A DNA stretch of 64,000 bases. Origin: Candidatus Bathyarchaeia archaeon. GTDB taxonomy: Archaea > Thermoproteota > Bathyarchaeia > Bathyarchaeales > DTEX01. The notes beneath the pieces are model-generated. The model did no database searches and had not been told where the DNA came from. It saw only the letters and a list, made by a program, of their open reading frames with translations. Location: assembly GCA_038882715.1 (NCBI GenBank), contig JAVZNR010000003.1, positions 1-64,000 on the forward strand, read 5' to 3'. The position numbers and the translations under genes were made by a program. Positions 27,095-36,021 of this stretch are shown piece after piece. How positions within the stretch are numbered: the first letter of the stretch is position 1; each line of letters begins with the position of its first letter.

Positions 27095-27960
27095 GAGCCC
27101 TGCCTCTTTTTAATCTCGGCCTCTAGGGCTAGAGCCTCCATATGCGCTCTTAAGAGTAGTTCTGGCAGGGTCTCCGGTAGGAAGACCCCTGCGTTTAGGG
27201 CTAGGTTCCTAGCTTCAAAGACGGCTCTATGCAGCAGAAAAGTTATTGTTTCCGGCATAGGATATACGGCATTGAGTGCTAGGTTTATAGCGTATGCGTG
27301 GGCTTCCCCAATGCTCTTTTTGTAATCCTCAAAGTTGAGCTTTAAATCGTTCTCTGAGAGCACAAATCCCTCATCATATATGGCTTTAAGCGATAGGCCG
27401 AGCTCTATCGGTTTGAGGCCGAGCTTCGAGAGGGCTGCCGCAAGGCTCTCGTTTATAACCTCACCCTTCCTAGCCACAACAGTGTCCTTGCTGACCCATA
27501 CGCTCCCGCTCTCGATGCGCGTCGGTATGCCGACGGCGTTCAGCTGGCTGATTATCGGCCCGGGCGGTAGACCGGTGTTGCCCGCCGGAACAACTATGTC
27601 TTCGGTCGCTATGTCTCCGGCCTTAGCTGGCACCTTAACCTTGCTTCTCTCTAGGAGTAGCGCCAGCTTAAATGGGTTATGGTTCGTGAATATGTAGACG
27701 TTTGAACCCTGCATATATTTCTTTAGCTCATCTACGTTGGCGTACCCCAGTTCTCTAAATGCGCGTTCAACCAGAGTGTTCTTGTAAACCTTTAGTTTAG
27801 CTATGCCCTCAAGCTTACGCCTTATCTCCTGCAGCTGCTGAGCCCTGACCTTATGTAGGCCTGCGATACCTATAGTGCGGTAGCTTGCCGCTAAATCTTT
27901 TATCTCCCTAATCTTCTCAGACTTGTCTAGTAGCGTCCTGCGGGCTTGAACCAGCAACAT
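27091..27960 (-). CDS. rpl10: Large ribosomal subunit protein L10 (P0), short C-terminus
   Basis: 289 residues. The rRNA-binding domain, the archaeal P0 insert (PAGNTGLPPGPIISQL) and the helical spine that binds L12 dimers (AYAINLALNAVYPMPETI, ARNLALNAGVFLPET) are present. The protein stops at EAEIKKRQGS and lacks the charged, L12-like end common in archaeal P0. No L12 gene follows, although it usually does. It overlaps L1 by one base (TAATG). Confidence 0.94.
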   Translation of the reverse strand: MLLVQARRTLLDKSEKIREIKDLAASYRTIGIAGLHKVRAQQLQEIRRKLEGIAKLKVYKNTLVERAFRELGYANVDELKKYMQGSNVYIFTNHNPFKLALLLERSKVKVPAKAGDIATEDIVVPAGNTGLPPGPIISQLNAVGIPTRIESGSVWVSKDTVVARKGEVINESLAAALSKLGLKPIELGLSLKAIYDEGFVLSENDLKLNFEDYKKSIGEAHAYAINLALNAVYPMPETITFLLHRAVFEARNLALNAGVFLPETLPELLLRAHMEALALEAEIKKRQGS

Positions 27961-28637
27961 TAATCCTCCTCGATCTTAACCTTAATCGGGGGGCCCATAG
28001 TCGCTTTAACGTAGATTGAGGCTATATTCTTGATTCCCCTTTTAAGTTTTCCCTCAATCCTACTTAAAACCGCCTCAATATTATCGATTAACTCATCATC
28101 GCTCATATCCTCTGTTCCAACCCTGCAGCTCAAGACAGGTTGACCCCTAGTTCTAACCATAACCAATCTCCTGTGCCGCTCAACCTCGCGCTCTATGTCC
28201 ACCGTTGGGGGCACGGGCGTAGGCATTTTACCCCTAGGGCCGAGTATCGCGCCGAAAACTCTGCCGACTAGAGGCATTAACGGCGCCGTCGCAATGAAGG
28301 AGTCGGATTGTTTGGCTATCTGCCTCTGCCTCTTCTTATCGCCCATGAGGCTTTCAATCTCCTCCCTCTCCAGAACCATGTCTGCGCCGGCTCTCCTAGC
28401 CCTTAAAGCAGCGTCGCCGGAGGCGAAGACGCATACGTTAACTTTTTTCCCTATTTGGTGTGGCAGCTCGATAGTCTCCTGTATCCTGTTCTCGGCTTTA
28501 CTTACGTCGACATCCCGGAGATTTATGATGAGCTCTATGGATTGCTTAAAGTTTTTCTTCGGAGTTTTAGCCCTCAGCTCCCTTATTGCTTCAACCAGAC
28601 TGCTTCTTTCCACGGGCATTTTCAGGCTCAACCCCAA
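27960..28637 (-). CDS. rpl1: Large ribosomal subunit protein L1
   Basis: 225 residues. FKQSIELIINLRDVDVSK, GPRGKMPTPVPPT and a final KATMGPPIKV are typical archaeal L1, the L1-stalk protein. It can autoregulate its mRNA in methanogens. It begins 39 bp after L11; the start is GTG/TTG-like, residue 1-3 being less certain. Confidence 0.96.
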   Translation of the reverse strand: MGLSLKMPVERSSLVEAIRELRAKTPKKNFKQSIELIINLRDVDVSKAENRIQETIELPHQIGKKVNVCVFASGDAALRARRAGADMVLEREEIESLMGDKKRQRQIAKQSDSFIATAPLMPLVGRVFGAILGPRGKMPTPVPPTVDIEREVERHRRLVMVRTRGQPVLSCRVGTEDMSDDELIDNIEAVLSRIEGKLKRGIKNIASIYVKATMGPPIKVKIEED

Positions 28638-28676
28638 TAATGTAAGAATTACGTGGATGTTTGAAGGATAAAAATG

Positions 28677-29192
28677 TTATTGTTTTGTCTCCTCAGCGCT
28701 TTTAATTGCATCATCATATTTTCCTTCATCGATCTCTCTCAGAACCGTTTTAGGATCCTTACCATCAACTGTAACACCCATGCTAACACAGCTGCCGATA
28801 ATCTCTTTAACAGCCGCCTTTAAAGTCTTAGCCAAGAGATTGCTCCGCTTTATCTTAGCGATCTTTATGACCTGCTCCATTGATAGGTTGCCAACTTTCT
28901 CGGCGTTAGGTTTCCCAGAGCCCTTCGCTATGCTAGCCTCCTTAATAATTAGGGCTGAGGTGGTCGGTATGCCAACCTCAACCTCAAAGGTCTTCGTCTC
29001 CGGGTCAACGATCACTTTGACCGGAACCTTCATCCCAGAGTATTCCTTAGTCAATTCGTTAATCTTGTTCACCACGGCGACAACGTTTACGCCTAGAGGC
29101 CCGATGGCCGGGCCTATAGGTGGGCCTGCTGTCGCCTGCCCGCCGCTCACAACTAGCTCAACAATTCTTTTCTCAGCCGGCATTCTTCTCAC
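28677..29192 (-). CDS. rpl11: Large ribosomal subunit protein L11
   Basis: 171 residues. [23 protein letters not shown] is reduced here to its diagnostic core [13 protein letters not shown]; the C-terminal rRNA domain ends [15 protein letters not shown]. It forms the GTPase-associated stalk base with L10. Its start overlaps the Spt5 stop by 4 bp. Confidence 0.97.
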   Translation of the reverse strand: MRRMPAEKRIVELVVSGGQATAGPPIGPAIGPLGVNVVAVVNKINELTKEYSGMKVPVKVIVDPETKTFEVEVGIPTTSALIIKEASIAKGSGKPNAEKVGNLSMEQVIKIAKIKRSNLLAKTLKAAVKEIIGSCVSMGVTVDGKDPKTVLREIDEGKYDDAIKSAEETKQ

Positions 29193-29656
29193 TTCCCCTT
29201 TGAAACTAGTCTCACATAGTCTGCGTGAACAGTAACTGGCAACGTGAATGTTGCCTCCAATAACTCTATGGTTATCTCACCCTTACTTTTATCTATGTCA
29301 GTTATCTTAGCTCTCATGCCCCTAAACGGCCCGCTTATAACCTCAACGATATCGTCAACATCGAGCTCATCGATAACTGATTTTACCACAACATATTTCT
29401 CAATTTCCGAGAAGGGCAGGGCGCCTGAAACCCTTGATTTAACATGCTTTATGTTGGCTGTGGCCCTCTCAACCCAGTGGGGACCGTCAGCCTCAATAAA
29501 TACGTAACCCTTAAGGTTTTCAGGTACAAGTATGGCCTTAACTGGAATATTGTTTGTTTCAACGCGGCCCATTATGATCATGGCGACGTTCCTCTCTTGG
29601 CCGACAGTCGTGCTTACGGCAAAGAATCTTGATTCCTCAGCACCCATTTCAGCCAC
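29189..29656 (-). CDS. spt5: Transcription elongation factor Spt5/NusG
   Basis: 155 residues: NGN domain ([19 protein letters not shown] through [18 protein letters not shown]) followed by a KOW domain ([21 protein letters not shown]). It binds the RNA polymerase clamp for processivity and links to the ribosome. It overlaps SecE by 8 bp, the classical SecE-NusG-L11-L1-L10 order. Confidence 0.96.
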   Translation of the reverse strand: MAEMGAEESRFFAVSTTVGQERNVAMIIMGRVETNNIPVKAILVPENLKGYVFIEADGPHWVERATANIKHVKSRVSGALPFSEIEKYVVVKSVIDELDVDDIVEVISGPFRGMRAKITDIDKSKGEITIELLEATFTLPVTVHADYVRLVSKGK

Positions 29657-29876
29657 CCACCAGATACCAGTATAGGCTGAGTAGCTGGACGCTTGCCCTA
29701 ATGAAGGAGGCGAGCATGTATACTGCGAAGCCTATTGATCCAACTATGGCTACTCCTAGAAAACACAGTTTTATGGAGAGCCAAAGCTCATCCCTATCAG
29801 GTTTCCTAGCGAGCTTGAGCAGTCTTGCGCTAGCCTTTATAAATGACGTTAGCCCCAAATTAAATTCCACCGTCAT
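29649..29876 (-). CDS. secE: Preprotein translocase subunit SecE (Sec61-gamma)
   Basis: 75 residues. An amphipathic helix with LLKLARKPDRDELWLSIK leads into a single transmembrane helix (FLGVAIVGSIGFAVYMLASFI), the archaeal SecE layout. It clamps SecY. It is the first gene of the Spt5-L11-L1-L10 operon, and its TATA box lies so close that the transcript is probably leaderless. Confidence 0.95.
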   Translation of the reverse strand: MTVEFNLGLTSFIKASARLLKLARKPDRDELWLSIKLCFLGVAIVGSIGFAVYMLASFIRASVQLLSLYWYLVGG

Positions 29877-29893
29877 TTACTCAAAGAGGTAAG

Positions 29894-29905
29894 CTTATAT
29901 AAAAG
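29894..29905 (-). promoter_or_regulatory. TATA element of the SecE operon
   Basis: The minus strand reads CTTTTATATAAG. Its centre is about 23 bp upstream of the SecE ATG at 29876, so transcription should start at or next to the ATG (leaderless mRNA). Confidence 0.6.
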
Positions 29906-29980
29906 TGTAGCGCCGCAACATTTAGCCGCCTAGCTTATTAACGAAAACGTTTTACGCTATGCGCCCATAATTATTTTCTG

Positions 29981-31150
29981 GTGTCATTTATGGTTTTCAT
30001 GGATCTACGCAAACAGAAGATTAGAAGAAGTAAAGAGGAGATGCTTAAGCATCTAAAGAGCTTCCGTTTAGAACCCAAGTTTTCAATCGGCGTCTGGTAC
30101 TTCTATCCGGGCGGCGGAAGGTTTCATGAACCCTACGTAGAGAGGGGTTCAATCCACGATGTGCTTAGGAAAGTCGCCGTAATGTACGATAAAGGGGTTA
30201 TCGACTCAACATTCGGTTTAGAGGCCCATTACCCAAATGAGGTCAACTACGATCTGCTGGACGAATATAGGAGCCTCCAGAAGGAGACCGGTGTGAGGCT
30301 GATAACCGTTGTTCCGGGATTATTCTATGATAGGGTCTTCGAGTTTGGGTCTCTATCGAACCCTGATCCGAAAGTTAGGAGGATAGCATTACAGCGGACA
30401 ATAGAGACCTTGAGGCTGGCCAAAGAGATAGACGCGGATTTCGTTGTTGTTTGGCCCGGTATAGACGGCTATGAGAACCCCATAGGAACAGAGTTTTACT
30501 CAATGTGGGATAACTTTGAGACCGGTCTCGCCGAAGCCATGGACGCTGTTCCGGGCGTTAGGGTTGCTATAGAGCCTAAACCCTACGAGCCTCGCGGAAA
30601 CAATATTTATAGGAACACCGCTAACGGCATTTTAATGGCTAGAAATGTTGAGTCTCTGCTGAAATCCGAGGAGAATAGGAGGCTTCTATCTGAAGGCCAC
30701 GCGCTTGTGGGATTGAATCCAGAGGTTGGCCATGTCTTGATGGGGCATGAGGAGCTAGCCTACGCTTTTGCCTCAATTATGCGTGAGGGGAGGCTTGCGC
30801 ACACTCACTGGAACAGTCAGCCTCTAGGAAACTATGATCAAGACTTAAACGTCGGTGTGCTCGGCTTGGATCAAATGTACGCGGCGCTGCTAGTGCTGAA
30901 AATGTATGGCTATGAGGGGCGCTTCGGGATAGACATAAACCCTGAGAGGATGCCTGTCGAAGTCGCCATAGCATTAAACGTTAACGCTTTGAGGGCTGCA
31001 TGCGAGAGAATAAACAGTTTAGATTTCGATAGGCTTGTGGAGGCGATGTATGATCCGGCGAACAATAGGGGTGTAGCCGAAGACGTTATGACGAGATCCT
31101 TAGCGCCAGCCTTAACCCGCCTAATAGATATAACGCGCCTATTCAAGTGA
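29981..31150 (+). CDS. Xylose-isomerase-like TIM-barrel protein (sugar isomerase)
   Basis: About 389 residues. The TIM-barrel pattern and metal-site residues resemble xylose/L-rhamnose isomerase-type proteins: GLEAHYPNEVNYD, VVWPGIDGYE, RVAIEPKPYEPRGN (Glu, Lys), GLNPEVGHVLM (Glu, His), AHTHWNSQ (His) and FGIDINPER (Asp). It probably interconverts an aldose and a ketose or acts on a related polyol. GTG 29981, ATG 29990 and ATG 29999 are all possible starts. It is 22 bp from the GH4 gene, and the two may share a sugar pathway. Confidence 0.75.
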   Translation: MSFMVFMDLRKQKIRRSKEEMLKHLKSFRLEPKFSIGVWYFYPGGGRFHEPYVERGSIHDVLRKVAVMYDKGVIDSTFGLEAHYPNEVNYDLLDEYRSLQKETGVRLITVVPGLFYDRVFEFGSLSNPDPKVRRIALQRTIETLRLAKEIDADFVVVWPGIDGYENPIGTEFYSMWDNFETGLAEAMDAVPGVRVAIEPKPYEPRGNNIYRNTANGILMARNVESLLKSEENRRLLSEGHALVGLNPEVGHVLMGHEELAYAFASIMREGRLAHTHWNSQPLGNYDQDLNVGVLGLDQMYAALLVLKMYGYEGRFGIDINPERMPVEVAIALNVNALRAACERINSLDFDRLVEAMYDPANNRGVAEDVMTRSLAPALTRLIDITRLFK

Positions 31151-31172
31151 TCAAGCGACTTATAGGGCGGCG

Positions 31173-32519
31173 GTGGAGAGTGGAGGATTGAAGCTCGTCG
31201 TTATTGGCGCCGGCAGTTTGGCTTTCACGCCGGAGCTTTTAGCTGAGATGGCCACTTCAGATGTGTTTAAGGGTATAGAGATAGGGCTTGTGGATATAGA
31301 TGAAGAGAAGCTCAGGGTGATGGAGAAGATAGCTTCGAGGGTTATCGATGAGACGCGCGCCGAAATCAGTGTTGAAGCCAGCGCTGATAGAAGAGAGCTC
31401 CTGAGAAACGCCGACTTCGTCGTTATAACTATCGCTGTCGGCGGGGTTAAGGGCATAGAGACCGATGTTAAGGTTGCTGAGAAATACGGCGTATATCACA
31501 CTGTAGCGGACACAGTTGGCCCGGCCGGCTTCTCGAGGGCCCTTAGACATATACCGCCTATCGTGGAGATATGCAGGGACATTGAAAAAATATGCCCCAA
31601 GGCAATAGTTTTCAACGAGTCGAACCCCTTAACCACTATATGTAGGGCTGTTAGAAAAACGACTAAAGTTGATATTGTGGGCTTATGTACGGGTGTTAGG
31701 GGGCCGCGCCACATCCTATCGAGGGTTTTAGGATGCAGGCCTGAAGACGTCAGATTCATTTCGGCTGGGGTCAACCATTTGACGTGGATTCTAGAGGCGT
31801 ATGTGGATGGGAAGAATGTTTACCCGGAGTTTAAGCAGAAGATGAGGATTATGAGGGACGAAGCCCTTAAACATGGTAAGCCCTTCAACGCGCATGTTTC
31901 CGTCGAGCTCATGGAGACCTTCGGCCTATATCCGGTTCAAGGCGACGCTCACGTGGCTGAGTTCTTCCCATACTTCCTGCGCCCAGAAACAGATTATGGA
32001 GCGAAATACGGGCTTAAGCTCTTTCCGGGAGACACGATTTACAGCGAAGAGTGGCGGAGCAGGGTTTGGGACATGGTTTTAGGCTGGGCTGAGGGGAAAT
32101 ACCCCATAAAGGAGCTGGTTGAGAAAAGGATGGGTGTAACCGAGCACTCATTCGTATATGAACTCATGGAGATAATTTTAAGCGGCAGAGTTCAGTTCTT
32201 TGAGGGCGTTAATATACCTAATGACGGATGCATAGATGGGCTGCCGGATGAAGCCATAGTTGAGATCCCAGCCGTAGTTGGCCCATTCGGTTTCAGGGGC
32301 CTAAAAGTTGGAAGGTTGCCGAAAAGCATAGAGGCGATACTGCAGCACAGAGTGGCGCAGCAGGAGCTCACGGTTGAAGCGGCCTTAACCGGAGACAGGG
32401 AGATTGCGCTGCAGGCATTGTCCCTAGACCCCATGGTTCCGACGCTGAGCGTGGCTAAAAGGATGCTGGACGACTACATTGAGGCGCATAAGGATTTCCT
32501 TCCACAATTCCAGAGGTGA
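31173..32519 (+). CDS. Glycoside hydrolase family 4 enzyme (NAD- and metal-dependent)
   Basis: 448 residues. VIGAGSLAFTPEL is the NAD-binding glycine loop; the catalytic metal ligands are the Cys in VGLCTGV near residue 170 and the His in GVNHLTW near residue 201. FNESNPLTT and GDAHVAEFFPYF are family 4 hallmarks. These enzymes cleave glycosides by an oxidation-elimination route; alpha-galactosidase, alpha-glucosidase, galacturonidase or phospho-glycosidase are all possible. No signal peptide, so it is cytoplasmic. Confidence 0.9.
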   Translation: MESGGLKLVVIGAGSLAFTPELLAEMATSDVFKGIEIGLVDIDEEKLRVMEKIASRVIDETRAEISVEASADRRELLRNADFVVITIAVGGVKGIETDVKVAEKYGVYHTVADTVGPAGFSRALRHIPPIVEICRDIEKICPKAIVFNESNPLTTICRAVRKTTKVDIVGLCTGVRGPRHILSRVLGCRPEDVRFISAGVNHLTWILEAYVDGKNVYPEFKQKMRIMRDEALKHGKPFNAHVSVELMETFGLYPVQGDAHVAEFFPYFLRPETDYGAKYGLKLFPGDTIYSEEWRSRVWDMVLGWAEGKYPIKELVEKRMGVTEHSFVYELMEIILSGRVQFFEGVNIPNDGCIDGLPDEAIVEIPAVVGPFGFRGLKVGRLPKSIEAILQHRVAQQELTVEAALTGDREIALQALSLDPMVPTLSVAKRMLDDYIEAHKDFLPQFQR

Positions 32520-32572
32520 GAGCGGCTGAACCCCCTTTAATCACCAAGCATTTTTTCTTAATGGCCTCCCAG

Positions 32573-33136
32573 CTATTCTTGTAAACCCCTAAAGGGCTCA
32601 GAGGGATAGCCCCTCCTCTCCCAGTATCCGAGCTTCTCGTCCTTTAAAACCTCCACTCTGTAAACCCATTTAGCCCACTTGTAACCATACATTCCGGGGG
32701 CGACGAGCCTAGCCGGATAGCCGTGTTCGATCAGTAGGGTTGCGCCGTTCATTTTTAGGGCGAGCATAACGCACATCTTCCTAACATAATCCATCTTGTG
32801 GTTAGTGGAGTAGCCGTCTAGGGAGTGGAAGAGTAGGGTTGAGGCGCCGTCTTTAGGCCGAGCTATATCGAGCAGCCGCCTCACGAGGACGCCTTCCCAT
32901 TCGGCGACCCCTATCAGGGAGCCGCCGGGCATGTTGTCGTAGCATTCCAGAACCTCAATTAATCTGGTCTGCGGCAAAGCCCTTATCTCGTCGTATGAGA
33001 GGGAGAGCGGCTTCTCAACGTATCCGTCCACTGTAAGGCGCCATTCCTCAATATTTACGTTTGGGATCTCACCCTTCTGGATAATGAAGAACTTCTCGTT
33101 AGGGGTTAATGACACGCCCAACCTTAACGCAGCCAC
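32573..33136 (-). CDS. Sulfite-oxidase-like molybdopterin oxidoreductase
   Basis: 187 residues of the SuoX/YedY molybdopterin fold. C65 in LIEVLECYDNMPGG is at the position of the molybdenum-ligating cysteine. HSLDGYSTNHKMDYV and the LIEHGYPARLVAPGMYGYKWAKWV segment, close to the GxPLRLxxPGxYGxKxxKW consensus, are diagnostic. It is shorter than sulfite oxidases and has no heme, dimerisation domain or signal peptide, so the electron partner is unknown. A terminator-like hairpin separates it from the URO-D-like pair upstream. Confidence 0.88.
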   Translation of the reverse strand: MAALRLGVSLTPNEKFFIIQKGEIPNVNIEEWRLTVDGYVEKPLSLSYDEIRALPQTRLIEVLECYDNMPGGSLIGVAEWEGVLVRRLLDIARPKDGASTLLFHSLDGYSTNHKMDYVRKMCVMLALKMNGATLLIEHGYPARLVAPGMYGYKWAKWVYRVEVLKDEKLGYWERRGYPSEPFRGLQE

Positions 33137-33177
33137 ACTTAACTCTTTAGCAAATAATATTCAGGTCAACTCAGCAT

Positions 33178-33199
33178 AAAAGGGTTTTGTGAACCCTTC
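33178..33199 (-). terminator. Perfect hairpin downstream of the URO-D-like operon
   Basis: AAGGGTT and AACCCTT (33180-33186 and 33192-33198) form a perfect seven-pair stem round a five-base loop. On the minus strand it is followed by TTTTATG and comes right after the stop of the URO-D-like gene, the look of an intrinsic terminator. A related hairpin lies at 39615-39634. Confidence 0.55.
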
Positions 33200-34285
33200 T
33201 TACCTAGCGCCATACTTCTCCACCAGCCTCAGAACCCTATACGCTTCCTCCACATCGCTACACCATGTTTGCAGGAATAATCCCCCATGCTTAAGCTCCT
33301 CTAATAGGATTCTTACTTCCCATGGCTCGCAGCTTATATGGAGGCACTTCCCCGAATCCAGTATCTTCCGGCATACATGTATCCACTTGGATGCCGGCGG
33401 CGAGCCTGCCCCCGGAACCCACTGTATCCCATCTATCGAGTCCACCTCTAGAAGTATGTCCAAGTTGCCCAGAGCCATAGGTCCATCCAAATGGAATATC
33501 GAGTTGTCAAGATGCCTAGACAAGGCTACCTGCTCCTCTAGGAAAAACTCTCTAAACATTTTTGGGGAGACCAGCCCAGAAAAATCGTCTTGTAGAGGGA
33601 AGAATTTTCCTCTGGAGTAGGCTGGTATCCAGCTTATTGAACCCTTCTGGACGCGTGAAATCTTCCGGTAAAAGGCTTCAAACACCTCGATGCATATTTC
33701 AGTCAGCCTCCCAATAACTCTTTTAACCTCTTCCGGATGGGTGTAAAGCGCCCTCACAAGGTTCCGCGTACCCATCATGGCTGCTAAAGAGTCTCCGCCA
33801 TAATGAAGGTCCGGTATGCCTACGAGAAAGTTTCCTTCAGCGGCCTCGCAGACAGCATCCATTATATTATTCATTGCCCTCCACCACCTGTTAGATTCGT
33901 TCAGGGAGGGCTCGAAGCCCTCCAAACTATTTAGGAAGGGCTTAACCCATGAAGTATGCTCATCTAGGAATATGAGGTCGCCGCCGAGGAAAGCCGTGAG
34001 CTGATTGGGGCCTAGGTTCGGCCAGTAGGCTGGTATAGCGTCGCCTAGAAAAGCTGTGCTCTCAAAGTAGAGTTCAACCTTCTTCAACACGTAATCTATG
34101 TTCGTCCACTTCTCCTCAACTGTTTTAACAGCCGGCAGCGTTACGCTCCGCTCAGGTTTTCTAGGGGCGGTTATGTGGATTAAAGGCCGATCCAGAATCT
34201 CCCTGTCCCAGAAGGCGTCGAAGCGCTGTTTTATGGCTTCAAAATCTACCTCGCTTAAATAGGATCTCAAAACGCTGCCTCCCAT
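33200..34285 (-). CDS. URO-D-like protein 1
   Basis: 361 residues related to the uroporphyrinogen decarboxylase/methyltransferase superfamily: WVPGAGSPPASKWIHVCRKIL, HISCEPWEVRILLEEL and FLQTWCSDVEEA are typical of a divergent branch often annotated only as URO-D-like. The H..C pair in HISC could bind zinc. There is no partner corrinoid gene beside it. It is second in an operon with URO-D-like protein 2, 11 bp apart. True heme synthesis is unlikely because the substrate-binding arginine signature of HemE is not seen. Substrate unknown. Confidence 0.75.
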   Translation of the reverse strand: MGGSVLRSYLSEVDFEAIKQRFDAFWDREILDRPLIHITAPRKPERSVTLPAVKTVEEKWTNIDYVLKKVELYFESTAFLGDAIPAYWPNLGPNQLTAFLGGDLIFLDEHTSWVKPFLNSLEGFEPSLNESNRWWRAMNNIMDAVCEAAEGNFLVGIPDLHYGGDSLAAMMGTRNLVRALYTHPEEVKRVIGRLTEICIEVFEAFYRKISRVQKGSISWIPAYSRGKFFPLQDDFSGLVSPKMFREFFLEEQVALSRHLDNSIFHLDGPMALGNLDILLEVDSIDGIQWVPGAGSPPASKWIHVCRKILDSGKCLHISCEPWEVRILLEELKHGGLFLQTWCSDVEEAYRVLRLVEKYGAR

Positions 34286-34296
34286 AGCCTCACAGC

Positions 34297-35376
34297 TTAA
34301 TATCCGCCGGTTTCAGAATATATTTTAACCGGGTATCTGCCATGTTTCCTCCAAACGCTTGTGGCCGCCAGCAGCCCCTTCTCCCTATATCCCGCCGGTA
34401 TATCCTCTGTGATCGATAGCATGAAGCGGTCGCCGGGAGCAGCCTCCCTCAAGAGACTTAAAACGTATTCTTTGACTCTGCTGGGGCTCTCCAGGAAGAT
34501 TGATTCAGGAATGTTGAGGCTTACGATTTTCCCATCCCATGCCTCTCTAGCCTCCTTCAGCGGCAGGTCGCCCATGGGTGGAGGCGTAAACGCTTCAACA
34601 GCGTCTAGATCCGTTTTCGCAACCAAGTCTTTTAGAGCCTTAAGCTTCCCATCCATGTGATCCTCTAAGATCTTGTCATGCTTGCGTAGAAGCCTATGCT
34701 GCCTACTGTAGAATGGCATAACGTATTTCTCATAGAGTTTCGGGCTCACTATCACGCTATTTATGTTATCTGTTCCATTCACAACTTCAGCCGGGGACTC
34801 CGCTATTATCTTATAGCGCTCGTCAGCCCTCTTCTCTAAAGCCCTCAGAAGCCTCTCAAACTCTTTAGGATACCTGTGGAGCGCAACAGCGAACATCTCA
34901 TACCCCATAAGCTCGATTTGAAGCTCTTGAATCGGCGAGCGCCCAGCCCAAACGAACACTATTCCATCATCGCCTAGATTACGCTCAGCGTCTAGGAAAG
35001 GCTTATAGTCGGGAACATACCGCGTATCCTCAGCTATAAACTCAACAACCTCAAAGTCCGCCAAGCCCTTAATCGGATGCTCTACGATCCAAGATGAGCC
35101 TGCGCCCTCCTGTAAACCGATTCTCTGCTTCATCGAAACGCTGCCAACAGGGGTATGGAAGCTCGTATATACGATGTTGCCTAGACTCCTCGTCTCAACG
35201 CGGACATGAGGCATCTCAGCCCTCCAAACCGGAGCTGAGACCTTTAAGCCTAAACCCATATTCCTAAGCCTGCGCTCAAAGTAGCCCCTAGGAAGCAACC
35301 CATCATAAATTAACCATGGTATTCTATCGGGTTCCCCGCCGCGGTAAACGGTCATCACCCTCCTCCTCACATTCAA
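34297..35376 (-). CDS. URO-D-like protein 2
   Basis: 359 residues of the URO-D superfamily: PDRIPWLIYDGLLPRG at the N-terminus, DHMDGKLKALKDLVAKTDLDAVEAFTPPPMGD in the barrel (active-site loop) and MLSITEDIPAG at the C-terminus. The pattern matches uncharacterised URO-D proteins of sugar and methyl-transfer loci more than HemE. TTG start at 35376 follows a perfect GGAGGTG at 35382-35388. First gene of the operon with URO-D-like protein 1. Confidence 0.78.
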   Translation of the reverse strand: MNVRRRVMTVYRGGEPDRIPWLIYDGLLPRGYFERRLRNMGLGLKVSAPVWRAEMPHVRVETRSLGNIVYTSFHTPVGSVSMKQRIGLQEGAGSSWIVEHPIKGLADFEVVEFIAEDTRYVPDYKPFLDAERNLGDDGIVFVWAGRSPIQELQIELMGYEMFAVALHRYPKEFERLLRALEKRADERYKIIAESPAEVVNGTDNINSVIVSPKLYEKYVMPFYSRQHRLLRKHDKILEDHMDGKLKALKDLVAKTDLDAVEAFTPPPMGDLPLKEAREAWDGKIVSLNIPESIFLESPSRVKEYVLSLLREAAPGDRFMLSITEDIPAGYREKGLLAATSVWRKHGRYPVKIYSETGGY

Positions 35377-35381
35377 ATCGA

Positions 35382-35388
35382 CACCTCC
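35382..35388 (-). promoter_or_regulatory. Strong Shine-Dalgarno of URO-D-like protein 2
   Basis: The minus strand reads GGAGGTG five bases before the TTG at 35376. It decides the start in favour of TTG rather than the in-frame GTG codons just inside the gene. Confidence 0.7.
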
Positions 35389-35523
35389 ATAAACCTCAAG
35401 AAAAACTTAGTTTGGGAGAGCATTTAGCAGGTAGCCTAATCTTAAAGCCTTCATGTTAGGTTTGCGGGCGAGTTTAAAGTCTAGCAGCAGATATACGCAT
35501 TATATCTTTTATCTTTTGATCGA

Positions 35524-35913
35524 TTAAGCGTACTTCCTGCATTTATAGCAGTACCATCTCTGATATTGGGGTATCCACGTAAGCGGGCCTTTGCAGGTTG
35601 GGCAGACCGGCGCCTGCGCCTGTTGTGGCTGTACCTGCTGCACTTGCTGAACCTGTTGTTGCTGGGGCTGCTGCGCCTCTAAAACCTGCGCTGGCCGCGG
35701 TTTCAAGAGGACGAAGTCTCCTACGGATTGCACTTCCTCCCAAGGCACCTCTCTTGTTGAGCCGTCTTTCCCCTCCACGTATAGCGATATGCCCATTCTT
35801 CCGATAGTGAAGCTTATATCCCTAACAGTCCCCACTAGATAGCCGTCCCCATCTATGACCTGCATGCCGATTAAACGCTCTCTCGTCACGCTTCTCTCTC
35901 TCGCCTGCGCCAT
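35524..35913 (-). CDS. PRC-barrel protein with glutamine-rich linker and C-terminal zinc ribbon
   Basis: About 129 residues from ATG 35913, preceded by GGAGAG; TTG 35937 would add eight. Residues 1-70 form a PRC barrel (GMQVIDGDGYLVGTVRDISFTIG, VPWEEVQSVGDFVLLKP). Residues about 72-95 are an unstructured Q/V-rich linker (QQPQQQQVQQVQQVQPQQ). The C-terminus is a CPTC...CYKC zinc ribbon. PRC barrels in archaea occur in RNA-related and cell-division (CdpB-type) proteins. The linker and ribbon suggest a tethered interaction module. Confidence 0.8.
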   Translation of the reverse strand: MAQARERSVTRERLIGMQVIDGDGYLVGTVRDISFTIGRMGISLYVEGKDGSTREVPWEEVQSVGDFVLLKPRPAQVLEAQQPQQQQVQQVQQVQPQQAQAPVCPTCKGPLTWIPQYQRWYCYKCRKYA

Positions 35914-36021
35914 ATGGATCTCTCCAATCAGCCTCAAGATCTATTATTTTGAAGCATAGTTAATTTAAGCTTTGTTGGGCAGCGATAAATTAATAAGGTT
36001 GGAAGACCATAAAAGTAGAGC

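Noticed and set aside
28195-28671. Plus-strand frame opposite L1
   Set aside because: Antisense of a clear ribosomal gene; Ser/Leu-rich shadow.
33200-35376. HemE (heme biosynthesis) assignment for the URO-D-like pair
   Set aside because: HemE substrate-binding signatures are absent and no heme genes are nearby.
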